Shown in pieces: positions 17,733 through 27,909 of a DNA stretch of 52,532 bases. The notes beneath the pieces were generated by a model. The model was not told the DNA's origin, searched no databases, and was given only the letters and a program-made list of their open reading frames with translations. The position numbers and the translations under genes were made by a program. Positions within the stretch are counted from its first letter, which is position 1; every line of letters starts with the position of its first letter. The DNA is taken from assembly GCA_913776965.1 (NCBI GenBank), contig CAJYQL010000097.1:1-52532 (forward strand). Reading direction: 5' to 3'. Origin of the DNA: an uncultured Xylophilus sp. GTDB taxonomy: Bacteria; Pseudomonadota; Gammaproteobacteria; Burkholderiales; Burkholderiaceae_C.

Positions 17733-19466
17733 ATGAAGCATCTGCAGGATCTTCCCGTTCTGGTGCTCGGCCTGGGCGCCTCCGGCCTGGCCATGGCGCG
17801 CTGGTGCGCCCGCCACGGCGCACGGGTGACCGTGGCCGATACCCGCGAGGCGCCGCCCCAGCGGGCCGCGCTGCAGGCCGAGGTGCCGGATGCGGTGTTC
17901 GTCCCCGGTCCGTTCTCCGACGCGCTGGTGCAGGGCGCTGCGATGCGGGCGGTGTATGTCTCGCCCGGCCTGTCGCCCCCCGCCACCGCGCCGGTGCTGG
18001 AGGCCGCGCGTGCGGTGGGCCTGCCGGTCGGCGGCGAACTGGACCTGTTCGCCCGGGCGCTGGCCGATCTGCGCGAGGCGGATCGGCCGTCGGCCGATGC
18101 AGAGAACGACACCGATGCGGTGTCGGAGGCCGCGTCGGTTTCGGCGGATGCCATCATGGACGCGCCGCTGCCCGCAGCCGACGTTGACGCCGTCGCTGAT
18201 GCCGATGCCGTGCATGCAGATACGGAAACGGACACTGAAACGGACACGGACCCGGCCGACGCCCCCGCCGCACTGGAACCGCCGCAGGCGCCCGCGCCCG
18301 GCTACCGGCCGGCAGTGCTGGCGATCACCGGCACCAACGGCAAGACAACCGTCACCTCGCTCACCGGCCAGCTGGTCGAACGCGCCGGCAAGACGGTCGC
18401 CGTGGCCGGCAACATCGGCCCGACGCTGCTCGACACGCTGGCGGCGCACCTCGATGCCGGCACGCTGCCGCAGGTCTGGGTGCTCGAGCTGTCGAGCTTC
18501 CAGCTCGACGGCGTGCAGGGCTTCGAACCCACCGCCGCGACGGTGCTCAACCTGACCCAGGACCATCTGGACTGGCACGGCGACATGGCCGCCTACGGCG
18601 CGGCCAAGGCCCGCATCTTCGGCGCGCACGGCTTGATGGTGCTCAACCGCGAGGACCCGGCGGTGATGCGCATGCTGCCGCCGCCGGTCAAGGCCAAGCT
18701 GCGGGCACCGCAGGAGCGGCCGCACATCACCTTCGGTGGCGACATGCCGCAGCGCCCGGGCGACTTCGGCATCGAATCGGTCAACGGCATGGCCTGGCTG
18801 GTGCGCGCCCAGGAGGCCGACGAGACCCGCAAGCGGCGACGCGGCGGCGATGCGGCCGACGAACTGCACATCCAGCGCCTGATGCCGGCCGACGCGCTGC
18901 GCATCCGCGGCCGGCACAACGCGGTCAACGCGCTGGCGGCCTTAGCGCTGGCGCAGGCCGCCGGGTGCCCGCTGGCGCCGATGCTCTACGGCCTGCGCGA
19001 GTACCGCGGCGAGCCGCACCGGGTGGAACCGGTCGCGGTGATCGACGGCGTCGAGTACTTCGACGACAGCAAGGGCACCAACGTCGGCGCCACCGTCGCC
19101 GCGCTGCAGGGCCTGGGCGCCGAGCGCCGCATCGTGGCGATCCTCGGCGGCGACGGCAAGGGCCAGGACTTCGCGCCGCTGGCCTCGCCGGTCGCGCTGT
19201 ACGCCCGTGCGGTGGTGCTGATCGGCCGCGACGCGCCGCTGCTGCGCGCGGCGCTCGACGGCACCGGCGTGCCGATGGACGACGCGGCGACGCTGCCCGA
19301 CGCGGTGGAGGCCGCCCGCCGCCGCGCGCACGCCGGCGACGCAGTGCTGCTGTCGCCCGCCTGCGCGAGCTTCGACATGTTCACCGGCTACGAGCACCGG
19401 GCACGGGTCTTCTGCGACACCGTCGCCGCGATGGCCGACGATGCACTGGCCGGAGGTACGGCATGA
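17733..19466 (+). CDS. murD: UDP-MurNAc-L-alanine:D-glutamate ligase MurD with acidic insert
   Basis: MurD adds D-glutamate to UDP-MurNAc-L-Ala. At 577 residues it is far longer than E. coli MurD (438). The N-terminal domain ([16 protein letters not shown]) and [11 protein letters not shown] are followed by a low-complexity insert (about residues 113-189), rich in Asp, Ala, Glu, Thr and Val and containing a [10 protein letters not shown] run. After it comes the ATP loop [13 protein letters not shown] (about residue 195), the ligase core with [11 protein letters not shown], and the C-terminal [12 protein letters not shown]. All catalytic motifs are intact, so the insert is probably a tolerated, disordered interdomain linker. 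The stop overlaps ftsW by 4 bases. Confidence 0.95.
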   Translation: MKHLQDLPVLVLGLGASGLAMARWCARHGARVTVADTREAPPQRAALQAEVPDAVFVPGPFSDALVQGAAMRAVYVSPGLSPPATAPVLEAARAVGLPVGGELDLFARALADLREADRPSADAENDTDAVSEAASVSADAIMDAPLPAADVDAVADADAVHADTETDTETDTDPADAPAALEPPQAPAPGYRPAVLAITGTNGKTTVTSLTGQLVERAGKTVAVAGNIGPTLLDTLAAHLDAGTLPQVWVLELSSFQLDGVQGFEPTAATVLNLTQDHLDWHGDMAAYGAAKARIFGAHGLMVLNREDPAVMRMLPPPVKAKLRAPQERPHITFGGDMPQRPGDFGIESVNGMAWLVRAQEADETRKRRRGGDAADELHIQRLMPADALRIRGRHNAVNALAALALAQAAGCPLAPMLYGLREYRGEPHRVEPVAVIDGVEYFDDSKGTNVGATVAALQGLGAERRIVAILGGDGKGQDFAPLASPVALYARAVVLIGRDAPLLRAALDGTGVPMDDAATLPDAVEAARRRAHAGDAVLLSPACASFDMFTGYEHRARVFCDTVAAMADDALAGGTA

Positions 19467-20743
19467 GCGCGGTCCCCGAATCCCGCGGCCTCGGCGGCCG
19501 CATCGCCGGCTGGTTCGGCAGCCTGTCGCAGGCGGCGGGCGACGCCCTGCCGGTGCGCATCGGCTCGTCGGAATATGCCCGCACCCAGACCGCCCCGGCG
19601 CGGCTGCTGGGCTTCGACCAAGCGCTGCTCTGGGTCACGGTCGCGCTGCTGGCCTGGGGCCTGGTGATGGTCTATTCCGCCTCGATCGCGATGCCGGACA
19701 ACCCGCGCTTCGGCCGGCTCGGCTACAGCCAGACCTATTTCCTGACGCGCCACGTGGTGGGCCTGCTGCTCGGCTTCGTGGCGGCGGTGCTGGCGTTCCA
19801 GATTCCGGTGCGCACCTGGGAGCGGGCGGCGCCCTGGCTCTTCATCCTGTCGCTGCTGCTACTGGTGCTGGTGCTGGTGCCGCACGTCGGCCGCAGCGTC
19901 AACGGCGCGCGCCGCTGGCTGCCGCTGGGCATCATGAACTTCCAGCCGTCGGAACTCGCCAAGCTGGCGATCGTGCTGTATGCGGCCGACTACATGGTGC
20001 GGAAGATGGAGGTCAAGGAGCGCTTCTTCCGTGCGGTGCTGCCGATGGGCCTGGCCGTCGCGATCGTCGGCGTGCTGCTGCTGGCCGAGCCCGACATGGG
20101 CGCCTTCATGGTCATCGCCATCGTGGCGATGGGCATCCTGTTCCTCGGCGGCGTGAATGCCCGCATGTTCTTCCTGATCGCGGCGGTCCTGCTGGTCGCC
20201 TTCGCCACGATGGTGATGGCGAGCCCCTGGCGGCGCGAGCGGATCTTCGCCTACCTCGACCCGTTCAGCGAGGCGCATGCGCTAGGCAAGGGCTACCAGC
20301 TGTCGCATTCGCTGATCGCGATCGGCCGCGGCGAGGTCTTCGGCGTCGGGCTCGGCGGCAGTGTCGAGAAGCTGCACTGGCTGCCCGAGGCGCACACCGA
20401 CTTCCTGCTGGCGGTGATCGGCGAGGAATTCGGCCTGGTCGGCGTGGTCTGCGTGATCGGCCTGTTCCTCTGGATGACCCGCCGCATCATGCACATCGGG
20501 CGCCAGGCCATCGCGCTCGACCGGGTGTTCGCCGGGCTGGTGGCACAGGGCATCGGCATCTGGGTGGGTTTCCAGGCGTTCATCAACATGGGCGTGAACC
20601 TGGGCGCGCTACCGACGAAGGGCCTGACGCTGCCGTTCATGAGCTACGGCGGCTCGGCGATCCTGATGAACCTGGTGGCGGTGGCGATAGTGCTGCGGAT
20701 CGACTACGAGAACAGAGTGTTGATGCGCGGGGGGCGGGTCTGA
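19463..20743 (+). CDS. ftsW: Septal peptidoglycan glycosyltransferase FtsW
   Basis: FtsW is the SEDS-family polymerase that works with FtsI at the division site. The 426-residue protein starts with an about 50-residue cytoplasmic tail, then about ten membrane segments. SEDS motifs are present: [37 protein letters not shown] and [20 protein letters not shown] 19463 overlaps the murD stop; the stop shares bases with the murG start (TGATG). Confidence 0.96.
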   Translation: MSAVPESRGLGGRIAGWFGSLSQAAGDALPVRIGSSEYARTQTAPARLLGFDQALLWVTVALLAWGLVMVYSASIAMPDNPRFGRLGYSQTYFLTRHVVGLLLGFVAAVLAFQIPVRTWERAAPWLFILSLLLLVLVLVPHVGRSVNGARRWLPLGIMNFQPSELAKLAIVLYAADYMVRKMEVKERFFRAVLPMGLAVAIVGVLLLAEPDMGAFMVIAIVAMGILFLGGVNARMFFLIAAVLLVAFATMVMASPWRRERIFAYLDPFSEAHALGKGYQLSHSLIAIGRGEVFGVGLGGSVEKLHWLPEAHTDFLLAVIGEEFGLVGVVCVIGLFLWMTRRIMHIGRQAIALDRVFAGLVAQGIGIWVGFQAFINMGVNLGALPTKGLTLPFMSYGGSAILMNLVAVAIVLRIDYENRVLMRGGRV

Positions 20744-21807
20744 TGGCGAAGACCGCACTCGTCATGGCCGGCGGCACCGGCGGCCACATCTTCCCGGGCA
20801 TCGCGGTCGCCGAGGCACTGCGTGCGGAGGGCTGGCAGGTGCACTGGGTCGGCGCGCCCGCGCCCAGCATGGAGGCGCGCCTGGTGCCGCCGCGCGGCTT
20901 CGCGTTCGAGCCGGTCGCCTTCGGCGGCGTGCGCGGCAAGGGGCCGGTCACGCTCGCGCTGCTGCCGTTGCGGCTGCTGCGCGCCTTCTGGCAGAGCCTG
21001 GCGCTGGTGCGCCGGGTGAAGCCCGACGTCGCCATCGGTCTGGGCGGCTACATCGCGTTCCCCGCCGGCCTGATGGCCGTGCTGAGCTGGAAGCCGCTGG
21101 TGGTGCACGAGCAGAACTCCGTCGCCGGCCTGGTCAACCGCATCCTGGCACTGGTCGCCGACCGGACCTACACCGCTTTCCCCGGCGTGCTGAAGACCGG
21201 CGAGTGGATCGGCAACCCGCTGCGCGCCGCGTTCACGCAGCAGCCGGCGCCGGCCGAGCGCTTTGCCGGCCGCAGCGGCCCGCTGCGGCTGCTGGTGGTC
21301 GGCGGCAGCCTGGGCGCCGCGGCGCTCAACGAGGTGGTGCCGCAGGCCCTGGCGCTGCTGCCTGAGGCACAGCGGCCGCAGGTCCTGCACCAGAGCGGCG
21401 AAAAGCAGATCGATGCGCTGCGGGCCCACTACGCCCGCGCCGGCGTGGCGGCCGAACTCACCCCCTTCATCGACGACACCGCCCGCGCCTTCGCCGACGC
21501 CGACATCGTGGTCGGCCGGGCCGGCGCCAGCACCGTCACCGAGATCGCCGCCGTCGGCGCGGCCGCGCTGTTCGTGCCGTTCCCGCATGCGGTGGACGAC
21601 CACCAGACCGCCAACGCCCGCTTCCTGGCCGATGCCGGTGCGGCCTGGCTGGTGCAGCAGCGCGACCTCACCCCGCAGGGCCTGGCCGACCTGCTGCGCG
21701 GCCTGACCCGCGACGAACTCCGCACCCGCGCCGAGCGCGCCCGGGCCTTGGCCAAGACCGATGCGGTCGGCGCGATCGTGGCCGCCTGCCAGGAACTGAC
21801 GACGTGA
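20743..21807 (+). CDS. murG: UDP-GlcNAc:undecaprenyl-PP-MurNAc-pentapeptide transferase MurG
   Basis: MurG converts lipid I to lipid II on the inner face of the cytoplasmic membrane. The 354-residue GT-B enzyme shows the N-terminal glycine loop [17 protein letters not shown], the acceptor-side motif [14 protein letters not shown], and the donor-binding [15 protein letters not shown] with [13 protein letters not shown]. It lies between ftsW and murC with overlapping junctions on both sides. Confidence 0.97.
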   Translation: MAKTALVMAGGTGGHIFPGIAVAEALRAEGWQVHWVGAPAPSMEARLVPPRGFAFEPVAFGGVRGKGPVTLALLPLRLLRAFWQSLALVRRVKPDVAIGLGGYIAFPAGLMAVLSWKPLVVHEQNSVAGLVNRILALVADRTYTAFPGVLKTGEWIGNPLRAAFTQQPAPAERFAGRSGPLRLLVVGGSLGAAALNEVVPQALALLPEAQRPQVLHQSGEKQIDALRAHYARAGVAAELTPFIDDTARAFADADIVVGRAGASTVTEIAAVGAAALFVPFPHAVDDHQTANARFLADAGAAWLVQQRDLTPQGLADLLRGLTRDELRTRAERARALAKTDAVGAIVAACQELTT

Positions 21808-23240
21808 AGCACGCCATCCGCCATATCCATTTCGTCGGCATCGGCGGTGCCGGCATGAGCGGCATCGCCGAGGTGCTGTCCAACCTGGGTTACACCGTCT
21901 CGGGCTCCGACCTGTCGGACGGCGCCACGCTGCAGCGGCTGCGGGCGCTCGGCATCCGGACCTGCGTCGGCCACGACGCGGCCCATCTGGGCGCGGCCGA
22001 CGCGGTCGTCACCTCGACCGCAGTGCAGGCCAGCAACCCCGAGGTCGTCGCCGCACGCGCCCGCAAGATCCCGGTGGTGCCGCGCGCCGTGATGCTCGCC
22101 GAGCTGATGCGGCTCAAGCAGGGCATCGCCATCGCCGGCACCCACGGCAAGACCACCACCACCAGCCTCGTCACCAGCGTGCTCGCCGAGGCCGGGCTCG
22201 ACCCGACCTTCGTGATCGGCGGCAAGCTCAACAGCGCCGGTGCCAACGCACGGCTGGGGCAGGGCGACTACATCGTGGTGGAGGCCGACGAATCCGACGC
22301 CTCCTTCCTCAACCTGCTGCCGGTGATGGCGGTCGTCACCAACATCGACGCCGACCACATGGAAACCTACGGCCACGACTTCGGCCGGCTGAAGGGTGCC
22401 TTCGTCGATTTCCTGCACCGCATGCCGTTCTACGGCGCGGCAGTGCTGTGCATCGACGACCCGGCGGTGCGCGAGATCGCGCCGCAGGTGACCTGCCCGG
22501 TGACCAGCTACGGCTTCTCCGAGGACGCGCAGGTCCGGGCGGTGGACGTGCGGCCCGATGCCGGCCGCATGCGGTTCACCGTGCAGCGGCGCACCGGCGA
22601 GGCGCTGCCCGACCTGGACATCGTGCTCAACCTGCCGGGCGAGCACAATGTGCTGAATGCGCTGTCGGCGATCGCGATCGCCGGACGGCTCGACATTCCC
22701 GACGCGGCGGTGCAGAAGGCGCTCGCCGGCTTCCACGGCGTGGGCCGCCGTTTCCAGCGCTACGGCGAACTGCCCGCAGCCGGCGGCGGGACGTTCACCC
22801 TGATCGACGACTACGGCCACCACCCGGTGGAGATGGCCGCCACCCTGTCGGCCGCGCGCGGCGCCTTTCCGGACCGCCGGCTGGTGCTGGCCTTCCAGCC
22901 CCACCGCTACACCCGCACCCGCGACTGCTTCGAGGACTTCGTGAAGGTCATCGGCCAGTACGCCGACGCGGTGCTGCTGGCCGAGGTCTATGCCGCCGGC
23001 GAGGCGCCGATCGCCGCCGCCGACGGCCGCACCCTGGTGCGGGCACTGCGCCTGGCCGGCCGGGTCGAGCCGGTGTTCGTCGATGCCGTCGCCGCGATGC
23101 CGCAGGCCATCGTCGAACGCGCGCGCGACGGCGACGTGGTGATCTGCATGGGCGCGGGCTCCATCGGCGCGGTGCCGGGTCAGGTCGTGGAATTGCTACG
23201 AAATAAAGAGCAGGATATGAAGCAGGGACGGGCGCAATGA
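21804..23240 (+). CDS. murC: UDP-N-acetylmuramate:L-alanine ligase MurC
   Basis: MurC adds the first amino acid, L-Ala, to UDP-MurNAc. The 478-residue protein starts with GTG overlapping the murG stop. Motifs: [16 protein letters not shown] for UDP binding, [12 protein letters not shown] (ATP loop, about residue 111), [10 protein letters not shown], and the C-terminal DDYGHHPVE. Its last about 16 residues ([15 protein letters not shown]) are encoded by a diverged family 1 repeat, which also covers the ddlB start. Confidence 0.97.
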   Translation: MKHAIRHIHFVGIGGAGMSGIAEVLSNLGYTVSGSDLSDGATLQRLRALGIRTCVGHDAAHLGAADAVVTSTAVQASNPEVVAARARKIPVVPRAVMLAELMRLKQGIAIAGTHGKTTTTSLVTSVLAEAGLDPTFVIGGKLNSAGANARLGQGDYIVVEADESDASFLNLLPVMAVVTNIDADHMETYGHDFGRLKGAFVDFLHRMPFYGAAVLCIDDPAVREIAPQVTCPVTSYGFSEDAQVRAVDVRPDAGRMRFTVQRRTGEALPDLDIVLNLPGEHNVLNALSAIAIAGRLDIPDAAVQKALAGFHGVGRRFQRYGELPAAGGGTFTLIDDYGHHPVEMAATLSAARGAFPDRRLVLAFQPHRYTRTRDCFEDFVKVIGQYADAVLLAEVYAAGEAPIAAADGRTLVRALRLAGRVEPVFVDAVAAMPQAIVERARDGDVVICMGAGSIGAVPGQVVELLRNKEQDMKQGRAQ

Positions 23241-23250
23241 GCGTTTTTGG
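23193..23250 (+). repeat. Two-hairpin repeat, family 1, copy E (murC-ddlB junction, diverged)
   Basis: TTGCTACGAAATAAAGAGC at its start resembles the TTGCTAC...TAGC end of other copies, and GGGCGCAATGAGCGTTTTT resembles GGGCGCA...GATTTT of copies F and G. It supplies the end of murC and the ATG of ddlB. The similarity is lower than for other copies, so the call is tentative. Confidence 0.45.
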
Positions 23251-24226
23251 TCAAGAATCGCGGTCGTTCGGCAAGGTCGCGGTGCTGATGGGCGGCGCGT
23301 CGGCCGAGCGGCAGGTGTCGCTGATGTCGGGCGGCGGCGTGCTGGAGGCGCTGCGGGCGCGCGGCGTCGACGCCCACGCCTTCGATCCCGCCGAGCGCGA
23401 TTTGTCGTTGTTGAAGGCCGAGGGCTTCGAACGCTGCTTCATCGCCCTGCACGGCCGCTTCGGCGAGGACGGCACGGTGCAGGGCACGCTCGAACTGCTC
23501 GGCATCCCCTACACCGGCCCGGGCGTGCTGCCGTCGGCGATCGCGGTGGACAAGGTCATGACCAAGCGCCTGTGGCTGGCCGACGGCCTGCCGGTGCCGC
23601 GCTACGTCCGCCTGGCCGCCGGCCAGCAGGATGCGGCGCAATTGCAGGCGGTACCGGACGTGCTCGGCCTGCCGCTGATCGTCAAGCCGCCGCGCGAGGG
23701 TTCTTCCATCGGCGTGAGCAAGGTGCGTGAGGCCGGTGCGCTCGGCGATGCGGTCGCGCTGGCCGGCCGCTACGACCCGGACGTGCTGTGCGAGGAATTC
23801 ATCGACGGCGAGGAATACACCTGCCCGGTGCTCGGCACCGGTGCCGACGCCCGCGCGCTGCCGGTGGTGCGCATCGTGGCGCCCGGCGGCCTGTACGACT
23901 ACCAGAACAAGTACTTCACCGACGACGTGCGCTACGACTGCCCGAGCGGCCTGCCAGCGGCGGAGGAAGCCGAACTGCAGCGCCTGGCGCTGGCCGCCTA
24001 CCGCGCGCTCGGCTGCCGCGGCTGGAGCCGTGCCGACTTCATGGTGCGTGCGAGCGACCGCCGGCCATTCCTGATCGAGATGAATACCTCGCCGGGCATG
24101 ACCTCGCATTCGCTGGTGCCGATGTCGGCCCGCGCCGCCGGCATCTCCTACGAGGACCTGTGCCTGCGCATCCTGGCGTCGGCCAGCCTCGACTACTCGG
24201 CCGCGCAGCGCGCCGCGAAAGCCTGA
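23237..24226 (+). CDS. ddlB: D-alanine:D-alanine ligase DdlB
   Basis: DdlB makes the D-Ala-D-Ala used by MurF. The 329-residue ATP-grasp enzyme shows [33 protein letters not shown], the omega-loop-like [14 protein letters not shown], and the metal-binding [18 protein letters not shown] near the C-terminus. ATG 23237 overlaps the murC stop by 4 bases and falls inside a repeat copy. ftsQ starts 4 bases after the stop. Confidence 0.96.
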   Translation: MSVFGQESRSFGKVAVLMGGASAERQVSLMSGGGVLEALRARGVDAHAFDPAERDLSLLKAEGFERCFIALHGRFGEDGTVQGTLELLGIPYTGPGVLPSAIAVDKVMTKRLWLADGLPVPRYVRLAAGQQDAAQLQAVPDVLGLPLIVKPPREGSSIGVSKVREAGALGDAVALAGRYDPDVLCEEFIDGEEYTCPVLGTGADARALPVVRIVAPGGLYDYQNKYFTDDVRYDCPSGLPAAEEAELQRLALAAYRALGCRGWSRADFMVRASDRRPFLIEMNTSPGMTSHSLVPMSARAAGISYEDLCLRILASASLDYSAAQRAAKA

Positions 24227-24230
24227 CGCG

Positions 24231-25091
24231 ATGGCCGATACGCTGCCCCAGCCGTTCGACGTACGCCTGATGAACGTGACCGCCGCGGTCCTGTTCGTCG
24301 GCTGCGCCGGCCTGCTGCTGGCCGCGGGCGGCTGGTGGGTGCTGCGGCATCCGGCGTTCGCTATCGGCAGCATCACCGTCGACGGCAGGCTCGCCCACCA
24401 CAACGCCGTCACGCTGCGCGCCAACGTGGCGCACAAGCTGGCGGGCAACTTCTTCACCGTCGACCTGCCGGCCACCCGGGCGGCCTTCGAATCGGTGCCG
24501 TGGATCCGCCGTGCCACCGTACAGCGCGAATTCCCCAACCGGCTGCATGTGCGTCTCGAGGAACACGAACCGGTGGCGCTGTGGGGCCCCGAGAGCGGCT
24601 CCGCGATGCTCAACACCCATGCCGAGGTGTTCGAGGCCAACGTGGCGGAGGTCGAGGGCGACGACCTGCCGCGCCTCTCGGGCCCCGACGGCCATGCGCC
24701 CGAAGTGCTCGCGATGTACCGGACCCTGTCGCCGGCCTTCGAGCCGCTCGACGTGTCGATCGAGGCGCTGTCGCAGTCCGGCCGCGGCAGCTGGCGCGCC
24801 ACGCTCGATACCGGCGCCGAGATCGACTTCGGCAGCGGCACGCCGCAGGAACTGCTGCAGCGCACCCGACGCTTCGTCAGCACGCTGACCGCCGTCACCG
24901 CCAAGTACGGCCGCCGCGCCGAGGCGCTGGAATCGGCCGACCTGCGCCACGCCGACGGCTATGCGCTGCGGCTGCGCGGCGTCTCGGTCATGACGCCCGA
25001 AGCCGCTGCCGCCGCCCAGCGCGCGGCCGAAGCCAAGGCCAAGGCGCGGGCGGCCCGCGCCGCGGCGCCCGCCACTCCGAAAAACAGGTGA
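24231..25091 (+). CDS. ftsQ: Cell division protein FtsQ
   Basis: FtsQ is the bitopic hub of the divisome that recruits FtsB and FtsL. The 286-residue protein has a short cytoplasmic tail, one membrane segment (about residues 17-38, AAVLFVGCAGLLLAAGGWWV), a POTRA domain beginning FAIGSITVDG, and the beta domain. The end is an Ala/Lys/Arg-rich tail of about 30 residues, probably disordered. It sits in the usual place between ddl and ftsA. An 11-codon mini-ORF (25100-25135) separates it from ftsA. Confidence 0.94.
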   Translation: MADTLPQPFDVRLMNVTAAVLFVGCAGLLLAAGGWWVLRHPAFAIGSITVDGRLAHHNAVTLRANVAHKLAGNFFTVDLPATRAAFESVPWIRRATVQREFPNRLHVRLEEHEPVALWGPESGSAMLNTHAEVFEANVAEVEGDDLPRLSGPDGHAPEVLAMYRTLSPAFEPLDVSIEALSQSGRGSWRATLDTGAEIDFGSGTPQELLQRTRRFVSTLTAVTAKYGRRAEALESADLRHADGYALRLRGVSVMTPEAAAAAQRAAEAKAKARAARAAAPATPKNR

Positions 25092-25140
25092 GGACCGCCA
25101 TGACCGCACCGCACACAACGAGCCCTGAGGGTTGAGAGCA

Positions 25141-26370
25141 ATGTCGAAAGAGTACAAGGACCTGGTCGTCGGACTGGACATCGGCACCGCCAAGGTGAGG
25201 GCGGTGGTGGCCGAGGTGCTACCGGGCGGCGAACTCAAGCTCGCCGGCCTGGGCGTGGCGCCGAGCAACGGCCTGAAGCGCGGCGTGGTGGTCAACATCG
25301 ACGCCACGGTGCAGTCGATCCAGCAGGCCCTGAAGGAGGCCGAGCTGATGGCCGACTGCAAGATCACCCGGGTCTACACGGGCATCACCGGCAGCCACAT
25401 CCGCGGGCTCAACTCGAGCGGCATGGTGGCGATCAAGGACAAGGAAGTCACGCCGGCCGACGTGGCGCGGGTGGTGGAGACCGCCAAGGCGATCAACATC
25501 TCGACCGACCAGCGGCTGCTGCTGGTCGAGCCGCAGGAATTCGTGATCGACGGCCAGGACGTGCGCGAGCCGATCGGCATGAGCGGCATCCGGCTGGAAG
25601 CCAAGGTGCACATCGTCACCGGTGCGCAGAGCGCGGCCGAGAACATCATCAAGTGCGTGCGCCGCTGCGGCCTCGACGTCGATCAGCTGATGCTCAATCC
25701 GCTCGCCTCCAGCCAGGCGGTGCTGACCGACGACGAGCGCGAGCTGGGCGTGGCGGTGGTCGACATCGGCGCCGGCACCACCGACGTGGCGATCTTCACC
25801 AACGGCGCGATCCGCCATACCGCGGTGATCCCGATCGCCGGCGACCTGATCACCAGCGACATCGCGATGGCGCTGCGCACCCCCACCAAGGACGCTGAGG
25901 ACATCAAGGTCGAAGCCGGCTACGCCAAGCAGCTGCTGGCCGACCCCGAGGCGCAGGTCGAGGTCCCCGGCCTCGGCGACCGCGGCCCGCGCATGCTGAG
26001 CAAGCAGGCGCTGGCCGGCGTGATCGAGCCGCGCATCGAGGAGATCTTCTCCCTCGTGCAGCAGGTCATCCGCGATTCCGGCTACGAGGAGATGCTGTCG
26101 TCCGGCATCGTGCTGACCGGCGGCAGCGCGGTCATGCCCGGCATGGTCGAGCTCGGCGAGGACATCTTCCTCAAGCCGGTGCGCCGCGGCCTGCCCAAGT
26201 ACCGCAGCGCGCTGGCCGACATGGTCAGCCAGCCGCGCGCAGCCACCGTGATGGGCCTGATGGAAGAGGCCCGGCTCGCACGCATGCGCGGCTTCAAGGT
26301 CGCGCAGAAGCACGGTTCCGTGAAGACGGCCTTCGGCCGCTTCAAGGATTTCATCGTCGGGAATTTTTGA
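25141..26370 (+). CDS. ftsA: Cell division protein FtsA
   Basis: FtsA is the actin-like protein that ties FtsZ filaments to the membrane. The 409-residue protein has the phosphate loops VVGLDIGTAKV (residues 8-18) and VVDIGAGTTDVAIF, the adenosine motif VLTGGSAVMPGM, and the C-terminal amphipathic helix GRFKDFIVGNF used for membrane binding. ATG 25141 is chosen over TTG 25132 because GAGGGTTGAGAG precedes it and MSKEYKDL is the family start. Confidence 0.96.
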   Translation: MSKEYKDLVVGLDIGTAKVRAVVAEVLPGGELKLAGLGVAPSNGLKRGVVVNIDATVQSIQQALKEAELMADCKITRVYTGITGSHIRGLNSSGMVAIKDKEVTPADVARVVETAKAINISTDQRLLLVEPQEFVIDGQDVREPIGMSGIRLEAKVHIVTGAQSAAENIIKCVRRCGLDVDQLMLNPLASSQAVLTDDERELGVAVVDIGAGTTDVAIFTNGAIRHTAVIPIAGDLITSDIAMALRTPTKDAEDIKVEAGYAKQLLADPEAQVEVPGLGDRGPRMLSKQALAGVIEPRIEEIFSLVQQVIRDSGYEEMLSSGIVLTGGSAVMPGMVELGEDIFLKPVRRGLPKYRSALADMVSQPRAATVMGLMEEARLARMRGFKVAQKHGSVKTAFGRFKDFIVGNF

Positions 26371-26444
26371 CGCCGTTGCCATGAGTTACCCGCTCGTTTC
26401 CGGCTGCGCGCGCGACAATGCCTGTTCGATGCGACGATGGCGAT

Positions 26445-26463
26445 GGCGGCCCACCGGGCCGCC
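26445..26463 (+). promoter_or_regulatory. Strong hairpin in the ftsA-ftsZ leader
   Basis: GGCGGCCC and GGGCCGCC pair perfectly across a 3-base ACC loop, about 85 bases before the ftsZ ATG. A pyrimidine-rich run (CCCCCTTTTTTGTTTT, about 26505-26520) follows 40 bases later, too far for a standard terminator. It could tune read-through or mRNA stability between ftsA and ftsZ. The 176-base gap otherwise holds no gene. Confidence 0.4.
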
Positions 26464-26546
26464 GTGGCCGCCCTGGTCCTTCAGCTCCCCCTGATCGTTC
26501 ACACCCCCTTTTTTGTTTTCAGCCGTCCAGATTCCAGGAGTTCCCC

Positions 26547-27761
26547 ATGTCCATCGAAATGATCGAAGTCGAAGAGTTCAACCAGGGCACGCAGATCAAG
26601 GTGATCGGTGTCGGCGGCGGCGGCGGCAATGCCGTCGAGCACATGATCCAGCGCGCCGTGCAGGGCGTGGAATTCGTGTGCGCCAACACCGACGCGCAGG
26701 CCCTGGGCCGCAGCGCCGCGCACCGCACCATCCAGCTCGGCCAGAGCGGCCTGGGTGCCGGCGGCAAGCCCGACAAGGGCCGCGAGGCGGCCGAGGCGGC
26801 GGTGGACGACATCCGCTCGGCGATCGAAGGCGCGCACATGCTGTTCATCACCGCCGGCATGGGCGGCGGCACCGGCACCGGCGCCGCGCCGGTGATCGCA
26901 CGCGTGGCCAAGGAGATGGGCATCCTGACCGTCGGCGTGGTCACCAAGCCGTTCGAGTTCGAAGGCGGCCGCCGCATCCAGCATGCCGACGCCGGCCTGT
27001 CGGAACTGGAAACGAACGTCGATTCGCTGATCGTGGTGCTCAACGAGAAGCTGCTGGAAGTGCTGGGCGACGACGTAACCCAGGACGAAGCCTTCGCCCA
27101 CGCCAACGACGTGCTGAAGAACGCGGTCGGCGGCATCGCCGAAATCATCAACGTGCCGGGCCATGTGAACGTCGACTTCGAGGACGTGCGCACCGTGATG
27201 GGCGAGCCGGGCCGGGCCATGATGGGCACCGCTGTCTCGGAAGGTCCGGACCGTGCGCGCATCGCGGCCGAGCAGGCCGTCGCCTGCCCGCTGCTCGAAG
27301 GCATCGACCTGTCGGGCGCCAAGGGCGTACTGGTGCTGATCACCGCCGCCAAGGGCAGCCTGAAGCTGGCCGAATCCAAGCTGGCGATGAACACCATCCG
27401 CGCCTATGCCTCGCCCGACGCGCAGGTGATCTACGGCACCGCGTACGACGACAGCCTGGGCGAGCAGATCCGGGTGACCGTGGTCGCCACCGGCCTCTCG
27501 CGCCAGAGCCAGCAGCGCCGCACCGCGCCGCCGCTGCAGGTGCTGCGCACCGGCACCCACGACGTGCCTTTCAACCTGCCGGTCGGCACCGCAGGCGGCG
27601 CGCTCGCCGGCGGCGCCGCGGCGCAGGACTACGGCAACATGGCCGTGCCGAGCGTCTGGCGCACCAATCGCGCCCAGGCCTCGGCGCGCGTCGATGCGCT
27701 GGCGTCGGGCGGCATGGACGACCTGGAGATCCCGGCCTTCCTGCGCAAGCAGGCGGACTGA
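26547..27761 (+). CDS. ftsZ: Cell division protein FtsZ
   Basis: FtsZ is the tubulin-like GTPase that builds the division ring. The 404-residue protein has IKVIGVGGGGGNAVEHM, the tubulin signature GGGTGTGAAPVIA (about residues 106-118), the T7-loop region NVDFEDVRTVM, and a C-terminal peptide DDLEIPAFLRKQ that binds FtsA and other partners. ATG 26547 has AGGAG (26535-26539) 7 bases upstream. A strong terminator follows, so ftsZ ends the dcw transcript apart from read-through to lpxC. Confidence 0.98.
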   Translation: MSIEMIEVEEFNQGTQIKVIGVGGGGGNAVEHMIQRAVQGVEFVCANTDAQALGRSAAHRTIQLGQSGLGAGGKPDKGREAAEAAVDDIRSAIEGAHMLFITAGMGGGTGTGAAPVIARVAKEMGILTVGVVTKPFEFEGGRRIQHADAGLSELETNVDSLIVVLNEKLLEVLGDDVTQDEAFAHANDVLKNAVGGIAEIINVPGHVNVDFEDVRTVMGEPGRAMMGTAVSEGPDRARIAAEQAVACPLLEGIDLSGAKGVLVLITAAKGSLKLAESKLAMNTIRAYASPDAQVIYGTAYDDSLGEQIRVTVVATGLSRQSQQRRTAPPLQVLRTGTHDVPFNLPVGTAGGALAGGAAAQDYGNMAVPSVWRTNRAQASARVDALASGGMDDLEIPAFLRKQAD

Positions 27762-27787
27762 CCCGCACGGTCGATCTCGGCGACGCC

Positions 27788-27811
27788 AACGGCCTCTTCG
27801 GAGGCCGTTTT
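27788..27811 (+). terminator. Rho-independent terminator after ftsZ
   Basis: AACGGCCTC, a TTCG tetraloop and GAGGCCGTT form a perfect 9-bp stem followed by TTTT; the stable tetraloop is typical for bacterial terminators. It lies 26 bases after the ftsZ stop. Confidence 0.85.
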
Positions 27812-27897
27812 CCATGGCGCCGGCAACGGGCGTCCTTTACCGGTCGCCGCTATCCCGGCGATAAATCCGTGCACGCCCGTGGCGAAAGGCGTCTCCC

Positions 27898-27903
27898 TAG
27901 AAT
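27898..27903 (+). promoter_or_regulatory. Candidate -10 element immediately before lpxC
   Basis: TAGAAT (five of six to the -10 consensus) ends 6 bases before the lpxC ATG. No convincing -35 and no Shine-Dalgarno sequence is seen, so if used it would give a leaderless or nearly leaderless mRNA. Confidence 0.35.
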
Positions 27904-27909
27904 CCCCGC

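Noticed and set aside
18070-18300. murD insert as a frameshift or a separate gene
   Set aside because: The frame is continuous into the intact ATP loop with no stop or independent start of quality; an insert is the simpler reading.
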